Positions 35,150-43,729 are shown, numbered from the stretch's first letter. The stretch: 64,000 nucleotides of DNA from CAVYOE01 sp963770155 (GCA_963770155.1 CAVYOE010000001.1:992001-1056000); one strand, 5' to 3'. Notes: generated by a model not told the origin, from the letters alone. A program made the numbers and translations.

Positions 35150-35455
35150 CTATCCGTCGGGCGAGAACCGGTACCCGACGCCGGGGTGGGTGTAGATGAA
35201 CGAGCGTCCCGGTAGCACCTGCGCCAGCTTCGCCCGCAGCCGCCCCACGTAGACGTCCACCGAGCGGTCGCTGCGCTGGTACGGCCGCTTCCAGATCCGG
35301 GCGCAGAGCTCCTCGCGAGTCATCACCCGCTCGGGATTCTGGGCCAGCTCGGCAAGCAGCTCGAGCTCGCGCACCGTGAGCGTCAGCGGGCGACCGTCGA
35401 CGAGTGCCGCATGGTCAGCCGGGCGAACTTCGAGTCGGAGCTCGGTAGCGCTCAC
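35150..35455 (-). CDS. Stand-alone PhoB/OmpR-type winged-helix DNA-binding protein
   Basis: 101 aa consisting only of a Trans_reg_C winged helix: the beta platform LEVRPADHAALVDG, then TVRELELLAELAQNPERVMTREEL, the recognition-helix region SDRSVDVYVGRLRAKL and the C-terminal hairpin IYTHPGVGYRF. There is no receiver domain. It closely resembles the DNA-binding half of the response regulator encoded 35 bases upstream (SVDVFVRKLRQKL, GIGYRF). It starts with GTG. It could compete with or modulate that regulator at PHO boxes. Confidence 0.82.
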   Translation of the reverse strand: MSATELRLEVRPADHAALVDGRPLTLTVRELELLAELAQNPERVMTREELCARIWKRPYQRSDRSVDVYVGRLRAKLAQVLPGRSFIYTHPGVGYRFSPDG

Positions 35456-35490
35456 ACCAGGAGATTTATGCCCCTGGCGCTTTCTCCGCG

Positions 35491-36294
35491 TTACTTCCGG
35501 GTGAAGTTCCCGTGAACGAGTTGTGAATCGCTCTGCGCAGCTTCGCCATCAGCGACGGCCTTGGGTACATCGGCGTCCGCGCCACCGGCCGGCTCCGGAT
35601 CGAACCGGTAGCCGATCCCGAAGTGAGTGTGGATGTACGTCCAGCCGCCTGAGAACCGCTTCAGCTTTTGCCGGAGCTTGCGGACGAAGACGTCGACCGA
35701 GCGGTCGCCGTGGGCCATCGCATAACCCCAGACCTTCTGGTAGATCTCCTCGCGCTCGATCACCTGCCCGTGGCCCTCGGCGAGCAATTGCAGGAGCTCG
35801 AACTCGCGCCGGGTCAATCCCACGCTGCGTCCGCTGACAAAGGCCTGGAACTGGTCGCCGCGGACCTCGAGCTCGCCCGAGACGACGGGTCCAGTCTCGA
35901 CTCTGGCCGTGGCACGCCGGCGGCGCCGCACCACGGCCTCGACGCGCGCCATCACCTCTTCGGGGTGGCAGGGCTTTGCGATCCAGTCGTCGGCCCCCAG
36001 CCGCAGGCCGCGGACGCGCTGCGCCACCGTCGACCGTCCGGTACAGACGATCACCCCCAACCCGGGTATCGACGAGCAGACCTCCTCGAGGTAGGACCAC
36101 CCGTCGCTCCCGAGGATCGAGATATCGAGTACCAGGGCGTTCAGCTTCATCGCCAGCAGTTCCTCGGCCGGAATCTGCGTGGGCCGGGTCTGGAACTCCC
36201 AGCCGCCGCTCTCCAGCCGTCGCTCGAGAACGGTGATGAAGGCGGAGTCGTCGTCGATCACCGCCAAGCGGACTGTCCCGGTGTTCGTGCTCAC
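35491..36294 (-). CDS. PhoB/OmpR-family response regulator
   Basis: Two-component regulator of 267 aa from GTG 36294. The receiver has the acidic pocket DDD (14-16), phosphoacceptor Asp 57 (LVLDIS), Thr in VCTGRS and Lys in IAKPCHP. The C-terminal winged helix follows. An in-frame GTG at 36363 would add 23 residues that are not receiver-like. Position at the head of the pst/ppk island suggests it is the phosphate-starvation regulator. No partner histidine kinase is in the window. The last 30 residues are an unconserved tail. Confidence 0.9.
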   Translation of the reverse strand: MSTNTGTVRLAVIDDDSAFITVLERRLESGGWEFQTRPTQIPAEELLAMKLNALVLDISILGSDGWSYLEEVCSSIPGLGVIVCTGRSTVAQRVRGLRLGADDWIAKPCHPEEVMARVEAVVRRRRRATARVETGPVVSGELEVRGDQFQAFVSGRSVGLTRREFELLQLLAEGHGQVIEREEIYQKVWGYAMAHGDRSVDVFVRKLRQKLKRFSGGWTYIHTHFGIGYRFDPEPAGGADADVPKAVADGEAAQSDSQLVHGNFTRK

Positions 36295-36373
36295 CGCTGT
36301 CCGATTGTAGGTCGGTTCACGGACCAGACCCTCACTCGCAAACGTTGTTAACAGGTCTTTCACCTGCGCATAG

Positions 36374-36517
36374 CGGGGTTTTTACCCCGGTCCCGACATT
36401 TCTCTGGATCTTCACACGCTTGCGGGTGCAGGCCGCGATCCTGTCCCCACTAACGAGATTCCTCTCTCGTCTAGCGCGCGCGGCCCTTTCCCTGCCCCGG
36501 GTCGCGCGCTTTTTTTT
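36374..36517 (+). ncRNA. Candidate terminator-bearing small RNA opposite the pho regulator
   Basis: A plus-strand region with no plausible ORF holds three hairpins in a row: CGGGGT-TTTT-ACCCCG (36374-36389), ACGAGA-TTCCTC-TCTCGT (36453-36470), and an 11-bp GC stem with a C-rich loop followed by eight T (36476-36517). Genes on both sides run leftward, so this terminator can only serve a rightward transcript started in the 36.3-36.45 kb gap. The loop UUUCCCUGCCCC could pair with Shine-Dalgarno sequences. The promoter is not clear, so the 5' end is a guess. Confidence 0.5.
36476..36517 (+). terminator. Rho-independent terminator
   Basis: Stem arms 36476-36486 and 36499-36509 pair over 11 positions with one G-T wobble. 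The loop is 12 bases. Eight consecutive T follow at 36510-36517. The T-run is on the plus strand only, so it does not terminate uppP, which ends at 36522 on the other strand. Confidence 0.85.
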
Positions 36518-36521
36518 GCGA

Positions 36522-37364
36522 TCAGAAGGTTGCCTCTCGCACCCCGGTCGCGATCAGGGCCAGGACGAAGAGCCCGGCGAGCACGCGGTAGACGACGAAG
36601 GCGTCATAGCTGCGCCGCCGTACGAAAGCGAGCATCCAGGCTATCGCGGCGTAGCTCGAGATCGCCGAGGCGATCATGCCGACGATCATCGGGCCGGCGA
36701 CGTCGTCGGGAAGCCCCTCGCGGATGGCTTCGACCGTCTTCAGGGCGGTCGCGCCCGCGACCGCCGGGACCAGTAGTAGGAAGGCGAAGCGGGCGGCGCT
36801 GTCGCGGTCGAGCCCCAGCGCGCGGGCGGCCGAGATCGTCACCCCGGACCGGGAGACACCAGGCGCAAGCGCGAGTGCCTGCGCCATCCCCATATATAGG
36901 CCCTGGCGCACGTTGACCGTTTCGAGCGCGCGCCGCTGCGGCAGGCGGTCAGCGAGCGCCAGGACCAGGCCGAAGACGATCAGCAGGATCGCGATCATCC
37001 ACGGCTCTCCCAGGTTGTCGTCGATCCAGTCCTCCCCCAGGCCGCCGACGATCACCGCCGGGATCGTGCCGGCCACCACCGCCCAGCCGAGGCGCTCGTC
37101 GGATGTCTCGATCACGCGCGTCCGCAGGGTCCGCAGCACGCCGGTGCTCATCGCTAGCAGCTCTGCCCGGAAGTAGGTGATCACTGCGACCAGGGTGCCG
37201 GCGTGCAGGGCGACATCGAAGGTCTTGTTGAACTCCTCGTTGTCCCGCAGGAAGGTGTAGTCCTGGAGCCAGGGGACGAGGATCAGGTGCCCCGACGATG
37301 AGATCGGCAGGAACTCGGTCAGCCCCTGGACGATCCCGAGCAGCAACGCTTCGAGCTCGGACAT
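36522..37364 (-). CDS. uppP: Undecaprenyl-diphosphatase
   Basis: Membrane phosphatase that recycles the cell-wall lipid carrier; 280 aa, about eight helices. Family motifs are LLLGIVQGLTEFLPISSSGH at the N-terminus and ALAPGVSRSGVTISAARALG in the second half, containing the catalytic Ser/Arg/His-type residues of BacA. It stands as a single gene. Loss or gain changes bacitracin tolerance in other bacteria. Confidence 0.96.
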   Translation of the reverse strand: MSELEALLLGIVQGLTEFLPISSSGHLILVPWLQDYTFLRDNEEFNKTFDVALHAGTLVAVITYFRAELLAMSTGVLRTLRTRVIETSDERLGWAVVAGTIPAVIVGGLGEDWIDDNLGEPWMIAILLIVFGLVLALADRLPQRRALETVNVRQGLYMGMAQALALAPGVSRSGVTISAARALGLDRDSAARFAFLLLVPAVAGATALKTVEAIREGLPDDVAGPMIVGMIASAISSYAAIAWMLAFVRRRSYDAFVVYRVLAGLFVLALIATGVREATF

Positions 37365-37412
37365 AGGAGCGGCACTCTAGAGGCGCCTCGGTGTGCGTTA
37401 CCCTGCTGCCCG

Positions 37413-37649
37413 ATGCGCTTCGCAAACGCACTCGCACTCGCCCTGGTCGCCCTGCTCGTGTTGGCGCCGGCCGCATTGGGCGCCGACGGCGAAGGGCTCT
37501 ACGGGCGCACCGACGACAAGGTGATCACCTTCTTCTGCTTCGGGGTGATGGCTTTCTTCACAATCCTGGTCACGGTGCTGTCCCTGCTCCAGATGAGGGG
37601 CGATGCGCGCAAGGAACGCCGCCGCAGCGACCTCGACCGCCTCTCGTAA
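37413..37649 (+). CDS. Small membrane protein of unknown function
   Basis: 78 aa: a signal-like hydrophobic N-terminus ending PAALGA (about residue 24), a short charged external stretch (GEGLYGRTDDK), one membrane helix (about 38-60) and a basic C-terminus (RKERRRSDLDRL). It is conserved-looking in codon use and placed 30 bases before the M23 gene, so it may be cotranscribed. No family is recognised. Confidence 0.6.
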   Translation: MRFANALALALVALLVLAPAALGADGEGLYGRTDDKVITFFCFGVMAFFTILVTVLSLLQMRGDARKERRRSDLDRLS

Positions 37650-37679
37650 CCCGTTGAGATCACGACCTCGCGCGTCCCG

Positions 37680-38789
37680 TTGACGGACGAGGGATACGAA
37701 ACCTTCGATCCGGCCCGCCCATCCCGGCCGGCGTCGGCCGAGCCCTCGGCATCATTCGATCCGGAGGCGGACTACACCTCGGAACCGGGCGAAACGGAGG
37801 CGGCCCCGCCGCCGCTCGACAGCGATCGCTGGGAGGAGGGCGCGCGGCCGTTCGAGCCCGGGCCGCCTGAACCGGCCGAGCGAGTCCGGGCCGCCCCCGT
37901 CCGCGCCGTCCGCCCGAAGCGTCGCGGCGCCCACGAGCGACAGGAGCCGGCGGCGGATCCCGCCCTGCCTCCCCCGCCACCGGCGCCAGCACCGCTGCCT
38001 CCCCCGCCGCCGGACCGGCGCTCGCAGCTCGGCCGCGGCCAGAAGCAGCCGCGGGGCCCTCGCCGCCGCGGTCCTCTGGCCGCCACCATCAAGGTCGCCT
38101 TTGCCGTGGTACTCGCAACCGGCGCCGCCGGTGCGGTGGGTACCGCCCTGGGGCTGCCGCTGCCGGGTGAGTCCGGCGAAGTCGGTGTCGATGCAGGCAC
38201 GGCACCGGGCATCGAGCCCGGGGTCGGAACGTCGGCTGTCCTCTCTGACGGCCCCTACCACCCGATCAAGGTGCGGCTGGTCAACTACGGCGAGTTCGCC
38301 GCCAAGTTCGGCGGCGGCCGCAGCCACGAAGGGCAGGACATGTTCGCCGGCGTGGGCACGCCGCTGGTCGCGGTCCGGGCCGGAAAGGTCGTCGACACCA
38401 GCATCGACCACGGCAAGTACGCCGGCGGCCGGGGCAACTACATCTACATCTACAGCCCGCAGGACGACCGCAGCTACGGCTATTTCCACATGAGAAGCCC
38501 GCCGGCCCTGCGCATCGGGGACAAGGTCGCCGCCGGTCAGGAGGTCGGTCGCCTCGGGTGCACCGGCTCCTGCGACGGGCCTCATCTCCACTTCGAGGTC
38601 CGGATCGGCAAGGCGAGCTTCGGCGGCGACACCAAGCCGATCAATCCGCTGCCTCTGCTGAAGCGCTGGCCCGCGGTTCCGGGCTCGACCCGCGGCGACG
38701 GCCTTCCCCAGTCCCCGCCGTACAAGGAACCGGGCCAGGCCCCCGTGCAGAGCGCGGCAGCCAAGCAGCCAAAGGAGCGCAGACCGTGA
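37680..38789 (+). CDS. M23-family membrane-anchored peptidoglycan peptidase
   Basis: 369 aa. The long Pro/Arg-rich cytoplasmic N-terminus (1-135) includes PPPPPAPAPLPPPPPD. One membrane helix (about 140-160) and a LytM/M23 domain follow (about 195-325). Zinc ligands are seen in GGRSHEGQD (His and Asp) and PHLHFEV (His), with YGYFHM between. It should cut cross-link peptides in the wall or act as an amidase activator. The start is TTG at 37680. Its stop overlaps the next gene by 4 bases, although that product is metabolic. Confidence 0.87.
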   Translation: MTDEGYETFDPARPSRPASAEPSASFDPEADYTSEPGETEAAPPPLDSDRWEEGARPFEPGPPEPAERVRAAPVRAVRPKRRGAHERQEPAADPALPPPPPAPAPLPPPPPDRRSQLGRGQKQPRGPRRRGPLAATIKVAFAVVLATGAAGAVGTALGLPLPGESGEVGVDAGTAPGIEPGVGTSAVLSDGPYHPIKVRLVNYGEFAAKFGGGRSHEGQDMFAGVGTPLVAVRAGKVVDTSIDHGKYAGGRGNYIYIYSPQDDRSYGYFHMRSPPALRIGDKVAAGQEVGRLGCTGSCDGPHLHFEVRIGKASFGGDTKPINPLPLLKRWPAVPGSTRGDGLPQSPPYKEPGQAPVQSAAAKQPKERRP

Positions 38790-39574
38790 CCCGCACCAGC
38801 TACGAGCGGCACGGGGCCGCAGCGGTGCTGACGATCACCCGCCCCGAGCGCCGCAATGCGGTTGACATCGAGACGGCCGACGAGCTGCTCGCCGGGTACC
38901 GGCGCTTCGAGGCGGATGACGATGCTCGCGCCCTCGTGCTCACCGGCGAGGGCCCGGAGGCGTTCTGCGCCGGTGCCGACCTGAAGGCGATGGCGGAGGT
39001 CGAGCTCGACTCGGACGAGGCGCGCGAGCGCCTTGCCGAGCGGACCGAGGGGCCGATGGGATTCACCCGGATCAGCCCGACGAAGCCGGCGATCGCGGCG
39101 ATCTCCGGCTGGTGCCTTGCCGGAGGGCTCGAGCTGGCGCTCTGGTGCGACCTGCGGATCGCGACCGAATCGGCCCGCTTCGGCTGCTTCGACCGTCGCT
39201 GGGGGGTGCCCCTCATAGACGGAGGCACCGTGCGGCTGCCGCGGATCATCGGCCAGGGACGAGCGCTGGAGATGATCCTCACCGGGCGCGAGGTCTCGGC
39301 CGCCGAGGCGCACGGCTGGGGCCTCGTCAACGAGCTCGTCGAAGACGGCAGGCACCTCGAGCGCGCGCTCGAGATCGCCGAGGGGCTGGCCCGCTTTCCG
39401 CAGGAAACATTGCTCTCCGACCGGCGCTCGACGATCGACCAGCACGGGCTCACCGTGGACCAGGCGCTTGCACACGAGGCCGACCTCGGCATGCAGACGA
39501 TCGAGGTCGCGATCAAGGGCGCGGCCCGCTTCGCCGGCGGCGAGGGTCGCCACGGCGAGGGCTCTGGGGTCTGA
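38786..39574 (+). CDS. Enoyl-CoA hydratase/isomerase family protein
   Basis: Crotonase-fold enzyme, 262 aa from GTG 38786, which overlaps the M23 stop as GTGA. Motifs are VLTITRPERRNAVD, GEGPEAFCAGADLKAM and SGWCLAGGLELALWCDLRIA. The active-site Glu positions cannot be assigned with certainty, since the second region reads DRRWGVPLIDGGTVRLPRI. The specific acyl-CoA substrate is unknown. Confidence 0.9.
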   Translation: MTRTSYERHGAAAVLTITRPERRNAVDIETADELLAGYRRFEADDDARALVLTGEGPEAFCAGADLKAMAEVELDSDEARERLAERTEGPMGFTRISPTKPAIAAISGWCLAGGLELALWCDLRIATESARFGCFDRRWGVPLIDGGTVRLPRIIGQGRALEMILTGREVSAAEAHGWGLVNELVEDGRHLERALEIAEGLARFPQETLLSDRRSTIDQHGLTVDQALAHEADLGMQTIEVAIKGAARFAGGEGRHGEGSGV

Positions 39575-39621
39575 CCACCCGCGGTCCGATGCCGGAGTAG
39601 CCTGTGCTTGGGAGAGCGAGC

Positions 39622-41151
39622 ATGGGTGCGTGGAACAGGGCGAGCTGGACCGGCCTCAGTTTGTGGCTACTGGCCGCGATCGTCATCGTGCTGGCCGCTC
39701 CCACGGCAGCGGGCGCGGCAATCGTGGTCAACGACGCCGGCGACAGCGGCGACGCGAACAACGAAGACGAGATCTGCTCGACCGGGACGGTCTGCACCCT
39801 GCGGGCCGCGATTGAGACCGCGAACGACGGCGGGCTTCCGGGGTCGGACACGATCACCTTCAACCTGCCTGTCGGAAGCGGCGAGATCGCGCTCGGCTCG
39901 CCACTCGCGATCCAGAACCAGGATCTGCAGATCGTCGGCCCGGGCTCGGCGCAGCTCACCGTCAACGGGATGGGAGCAGACATCGTCTTCAGCACCTTGG
40001 GGGCCGGGAACATCATCGGCATTGCCGGTCTCACGATCACGGGAGGCGACAACGCGACCACCGGTCAAGCCAGCGGGGTCAACAACCTCAATGCGACGGT
40101 GACGCTCACCGGGGTCAATGTGACGGGCAACAAGTCGAACACGACCAGCACCCTCATAGGGACGCGCGGTGGGGGCATCTCGAACCAGGGCACGCTACGG
40201 CTGATCAGCAGCACCGTCCACGACAACGATGCCGAGAACAAGCAGGTCTCGAACAACTTGGGTCTCTCCTCCGTCGGAGGGGGCATCTACAACGAGGGCC
40301 AGCTGTTTCTTACCGGGAGCACAGTCAGCGACAACACCGCCGCCGCCGAGACCCTGGCCGGATCCACCGGCACGCACGTGGCCGACGCAAGGGGAGGTGG
40401 CATCTACAACGAGACCGGATCGATCAGCATCGACCGCAGCACGATCAGCGGCAACACCGCCTCTGCGACGACTGCCGCGGGGGGTGCCGCCCAGGCTACC
40501 CACGGAGGCGGGGTGTTCAGCTTCAACACGAGCGCCTCCTACGCCCTGCTGCAGAGCAGCACCATGACCGCAAACACGGTGCAGACAGCCGGCCCCGGCG
40601 GCCACGTCCGTACCGGCGCCAACTGGGGATTCGGCAACTCAACCCTCAACACCTCGGTCAAGAACACCTTGATCTCACTCGGCTTCGGAGCGACCAACTG
40701 CGCACTGCCATTCGTCACCTCTTCAGGACACAACCTCGAGGGGGCTACCAATACCTGCGGCTTCGACGACGCGGTCACTGACCAGGTCGGAGTGGCGGAC
40801 ACGGGACTGAATCCGCTCCTTGCCGAGAATCTCGGTCCGACCAAGACCCACGCGCTCATATCCGGCAGTCCGGCAATCGACCGCGGCATCGCGACCCTGC
40901 CCGACGAGACCACCGACCAACGCGGCTTCAGTCGGCCCAGCGATTTTCTTGACGTCCCCAACTTGCTCGGCAGCGACGGCACCGACATTGGCGCCTTCGA
41001 GCTCCAGGCTCCGGTTCCGGCTGTCCCGCCTCCGCCCCCCGCGGGCGCCGGCAAGGGCTTCAATCTCGCTGCAGCATTGAAAAAGTGCCGCAAGAAGAAG
41101 AGCAAGAGGGCCCGAAAGAAGTGCATTAAGCGCGCCCGCCGGCGCGCCTGA
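39622..41151 (+). CDS. Secreted parallel beta-helix protein with basic Cys-containing tail
   Basis: 509 aa, signal peptide ending near TAAGA. The mature N-terminus has VVNDAGDSGDANNEDEICST and CTLRAAIETAND, a variant of the CSLREAI domain. It is followed by right-handed beta-helix turns rich in Asn/Gly/Thr (GGGISNQGTLRLISSTVHDN, GGGIYNEGQL) typical of choice-of-anchor Q/polymorphic surface proteins. After a Pro-rich linker the end is KKCRKKKSKRARKKCIK plus Arg residues. ATG 39622 has GGGAGA upstream; GTG 39604 is an alternative. Surface adhesion or display is likely. Confidence 0.8.
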   Translation: MGAWNRASWTGLSLWLLAAIVIVLAAPTAAGAAIVVNDAGDSGDANNEDEICSTGTVCTLRAAIETANDGGLPGSDTITFNLPVGSGEIALGSPLAIQNQDLQIVGPGSAQLTVNGMGADIVFSTLGAGNIIGIAGLTITGGDNATTGQASGVNNLNATVTLTGVNVTGNKSNTTSTLIGTRGGGISNQGTLRLISSTVHDNDAENKQVSNNLGLSSVGGGIYNEGQLFLTGSTVSDNTAAAETLAGSTGTHVADARGGGIYNETGSISIDRSTISGNTASATTAAGGAAQATHGGGVFSFNTSASYALLQSSTMTANTVQTAGPGGHVRTGANWGFGNSTLNTSVKNTLISLGFGATNCALPFVTSSGHNLEGATNTCGFDDAVTDQVGVADTGLNPLLAENLGPTKTHALISGSPAIDRGIATLPDETTDQRGFSRPSDFLDVPNLLGSDGTDIGAFELQAPVPAVPPPPPAGAGKGFNLAAALKKCRKKKSKRARKKCIKRARRRA

Positions 41152-41204
41152 TCACCGTGGCCACCGGCGACCGTCGACGCCGGCGGGGTGACCCGGTCAA
41201 GGAG

Positions 41205-42509
41205 CTATTGCTTCTTATTCCTCTTCTTGGAAGTCAGCTTCAGGAACGCTGCCTCGCTCCTCGGCAGGCCGCCGCGGGGGTCGAAGGTGATCGTGGCTCG
41301 AACCCTGAGCCTCCCCTTGTCGCGCAGCCTCTTCGCGGCCCTCTTCGTCAGCTTCAACTTGACCGCAACCGTCCCGGGGCCGCCGGCGGCGCTCGACAGC
41401 TTCAAGCTGGCCCTCCGTCGCTTCTTTTTGGCCGTCGTCGCGCCTCTGTGAGAGGAGGCGGGGGCGACCGAGACCGTGCCAACAGCCTCAACGCTCACGA
41501 ACACGGTCTTCCCCTTGGCTCGGAAACTGAAGCTGTTTACAGCGGCAAAGATCTCCCCGGTCTTCAGGGCGGCGTCGATGGCCTGATCGCCTCCGACGAC
41601 CAGGACCCGGCCGTCGGCAAGCGGCGCCGCGCCCGGCCCGCCGCGGATCGCCGCCATCGAGGAGATGCCGACCGAGCTGAACGTTTTGGTCGCGGAATCG
41701 AATGCCTCCGCGGTATTCACGTTCCCCGCGCCGTTGTAGCCGCCGGCGACAAGTACGCGCCCGTCCCACATCGGCGCCGCGGCGGCAACAGAACGGATCG
41801 AGCCCATCGATCCGATACCGCTCGAGCTGAACGTGTTGGTGGCCGGGTCGAAGATCTCGGCGCTGGACAGGTAGCTGGTGCCATCGAAGCCCCCGGCGAT
41901 CAGCACCTTGCCATCAGGGAGCGGCGCCGCGACGGCGCCTGACCTCGGGGTGGTCATCGAGTTGGGGAGGGTGCTGAACACGTTGGTTGCCGGGTCGTAG
42001 ACCTCCGCGGTAGCCAAGTACATGCCGCCCAAGCCACCGGCGAAGCCACCGGCAACGAGCACTCGGCCGCCAGGCAACGGGGCGACCGCCGGCGCCGAAC
42101 GCGCGGTGTCCATCGAGTCGGTAGTGCTGAAGGTGCCGGCGGCGGGGTCGTAGAGCTCGGCGCTCGATGTCGCACTGAGCCCGCCGTCGCCGCCACCGGC
42201 GACCAAGACCTTGCCGTCGGGCAGCCGTGCTGATCCGGCAAATGAGCGGGCTATCGCCATTGACCCGGTCGGGGCGAAGAGACCCGTCGCCTGGTTGTAA
42301 AGCTCTGCGGATGCGACCGGGCTCAACAGCCCCGGCGCGCCCCCCGCAACGAGTATCCGGCCGTCGGCCAACGCCGCCGCTGTGGGCCCGTCGCGCGCGG
42401 TACCCATCGTCCCGGCCGGGCCGAACGAGCCGGAATCCGCTGCAAGCGCGCCCCCTGGGGCAAGCAGCCCGGCGATCCCCAGTGATGCGACGGCGACTCT
42501 TGTCTTCAT
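41205..42509 (-). CDS. Secreted kelch-repeat beta-propeller protein
   Basis: 434 aa with a signal peptide (to about ALAA 24) and about six kelch-type repeats of 50 residues, each with a form of LPDGKVLVAGG and a following SAELYDPA(T)xxF. They should close a propeller of six blades (about 30-330). The C-terminal 100 residues form a separate beta-rich, basic domain (VAVKLKLTKRAAKRLRDKG, RLRVRATITF) ending LTSKKRNKKQ. That domain is similar to the end of the PhoX-like protein encoded at 48.4-50.0 kb. The ATG at 42509 starts the signal peptide. Confidence 0.82.
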   Translation of the reverse strand: MKTRVAVASLGIAGLLAPGGALAADSGSFGPAGTMGTARDGPTAAALADGRILVAGGAPGLLSPVASAELYNQATGLFAPTGSMAIARSFAGSARLPDGKVLVAGGGDGGLSATSSAELYDPAAGTFSTTDSMDTARSAPAVAPLPGGRVLVAGGFAGGLGGMYLATAEVYDPATNVFSTLPNSMTTPRSGAVAAPLPDGKVLIAGGFDGTSYLSSAEIFDPATNTFSSSGIGSMGSIRSVAAAAPMWDGRVLVAGGYNGAGNVNTAEAFDSATKTFSSVGISSMAAIRGGPGAAPLADGRVLVVGGDQAIDAALKTGEIFAAVNSFSFRAKGKTVFVSVEAVGTVSVAPASSHRGATTAKKKRRRASLKLSSAAGGPGTVAVKLKLTKRAAKRLRDKGRLRVRATITFDPRGGLPRSEAAFLKLTSKKRNKKQ

Positions 42510-42531
42510 GGCCTGCCGGATATGAAAAAAG

Positions 42532-43437
42532 CTACTCGATCCGGAATTCAGGGAGCAAGCGCTTCTCGGTCTCCCCCGGAACCGAAGCGACGACCTCGAC
42601 CTGCCCTTCGAGCGGTGTCCCGGTGAGCTTGGTCGCGAGCAGATCGTCAACCTGGAAGATCCCGGCCGAGTTGTTCATCTCGATCTCGATCCTGATCGCA
42701 CGCTCCTCACCCCCCTTGATCCTGATCTCGTCGATCGCGGCCGCCGACAGCGCGTGGATGCCGTACGCGCCCCCCTCGACCGGCAGGCGCGATCGTCCCT
42801 GGGTCATGTCGAGTGCGTCGGCGACCCGGACGACCCCTGCCTCGAGCGTGTACGGCTCCCCCTTGCGCCGGTGGCCGATGACCGCATGCAGGATCTCGGA
42901 GATGACCACGGTCCGCTCCGGCTCGTCGTAGACGTCGGCGAGCAGCTCGGGGAGCTTGTCGGCGGCGAGGAACAGGCTGTAGGCCTCGTGGTCGGTGCGA
43001 TGGATCGACATGCCGATGTCGTGCAGGAGGGCCCCTCCCGCCACCACCACCTCGGCGTCGCGCTGGCCCATGCCGTGGTCTTCCACCATCGCCGGGGCGA
43101 TCTCGCTCTTGGCCAGTAGCCGCAACAGCCGCAGGGAGACGTTGAGGACGACCTGAACGTGGACCCAAGAGTGATCCGACATCCCGAGGCGCTCGGATGT
43201 GATCTGGGCCATGTACCAGCGTGCGCGGATCTGCTCGTCGGCGTTGACCGCCTCGAGGAACGCCTCGAGCTTGCGGTTGCCGCGAGTCGGGACGTGGACC
43301 TTGGCCGCCTCCACGGCCTCGGCCGGGGAACGCTGCCGCGCCTCGACTTCGCCCGGCGGGCCTACGACCTGCTCGGGCTGTTCGGCGTCGTCGACTCCGG
43401 CCACGGCGCGGAGTCTGTCACGAGGGGGCTTCGTCAC
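42532..43437 (-). CDS. HD-domain phosphohydrolase
   Basis: 301-aa protein with a central HD domain: HSWVHVQVVLNVSLRLL (first His), GGALLHDIGMSIHRTDH (HD pair) and EILHAVIGHRR, then VRVADALDMTQGRSR (last Asp). A C-terminal beta domain of about 80 residues (IDEIRIKGGEERAIRIEIEM) is typical of archaeal/bacterial HD phosphohydrolases related to dGTPases. The first 55 residues are low-complexity. The start is GTG at 43437. The substrate is unknown. Confidence 0.82.
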   Translation of the reverse strand: MTKPPRDRLRAVAGVDDAEQPEQVVGPPGEVEARQRSPAEAVEAAKVHVPTRGNRKLEAFLEAVNADEQIRARWYMAQITSERLGMSDHSWVHVQVVLNVSLRLLRLLAKSEIAPAMVEDHGMGQRDAEVVVAGGALLHDIGMSIHRTDHEAYSLFLAADKLPELLADVYDEPERTVVISEILHAVIGHRRKGEPYTLEAGVVRVADALDMTQGRSRLPVEGGAYGIHALSAAAIDEIRIKGGEERAIRIEIEMNNSAGIFQVDDLLATKLTGTPLEGQVEVVASVPGETEKRLLPEFRIE

Positions 43438-43498
43438 AAGGGAAACGCGTTTTTCTGGCCGGTCGGCCAGCTACTTTCTTCGTGTCGGGTCCAAGGAC

Positions 43499-43684
43499 AT
43501 GACGTCGACCGTCTGCCCAAGAACCGGCCTCACCCGCCCTGAGTGCAGCTGCCCACGCTGCGTCCGGGAGCAGATCGAGATGCACATGCCGAGCCTGCTC
43601 GGAACCGGCGCCGAGCCGGACACGGTCGAGCTCCCCGCTATCCAGGGTGCCGAGCACATCAATCCCCAGCCGCGCGCCGCCTAG
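43499..43684 (+). CDS. Small Cys-rich protein, possible zinc knuckle
   Basis: 61 aa. Four cysteines near the N-terminus (CPRTGLTRPECSCPRC) form a C-x10-C-x-C-x2-C pattern that could bind zinc. The rest is unstructured-looking (MHMPSLLGTGAEPDTVEL). ATG 43499 follows AAGGA. It is divergent from the HD gene and 45 bases before a crotonase gene. No family is recognised, and it could be a chance ORF. Confidence 0.4.
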   Translation: MTSTVCPRTGLTRPECSCPRCVREQIEMHMPSLLGTGAEPDTVELPAIQGAEHINPQPRAA

Positions 43685-43729
43685 GCCACCCGGCCGGCTC
43701 CGTCCGTCATCCGGGAATAGGATCGGCCG

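Noticed and set aside
36476..36517. Terminator of uppP
   Set aside because: uppP runs leftward and the T-run is on the right side of the hairpin on the plus strand, so it cannot act on that transcript.
41164..41183. CCGGCG/CGCCGG hairpin between the beta-helix and kelch genes as a terminator
   Set aside because: Only 6 bp with an 8-base loop and no T-run. Such stems arise often by chance at this GC content.
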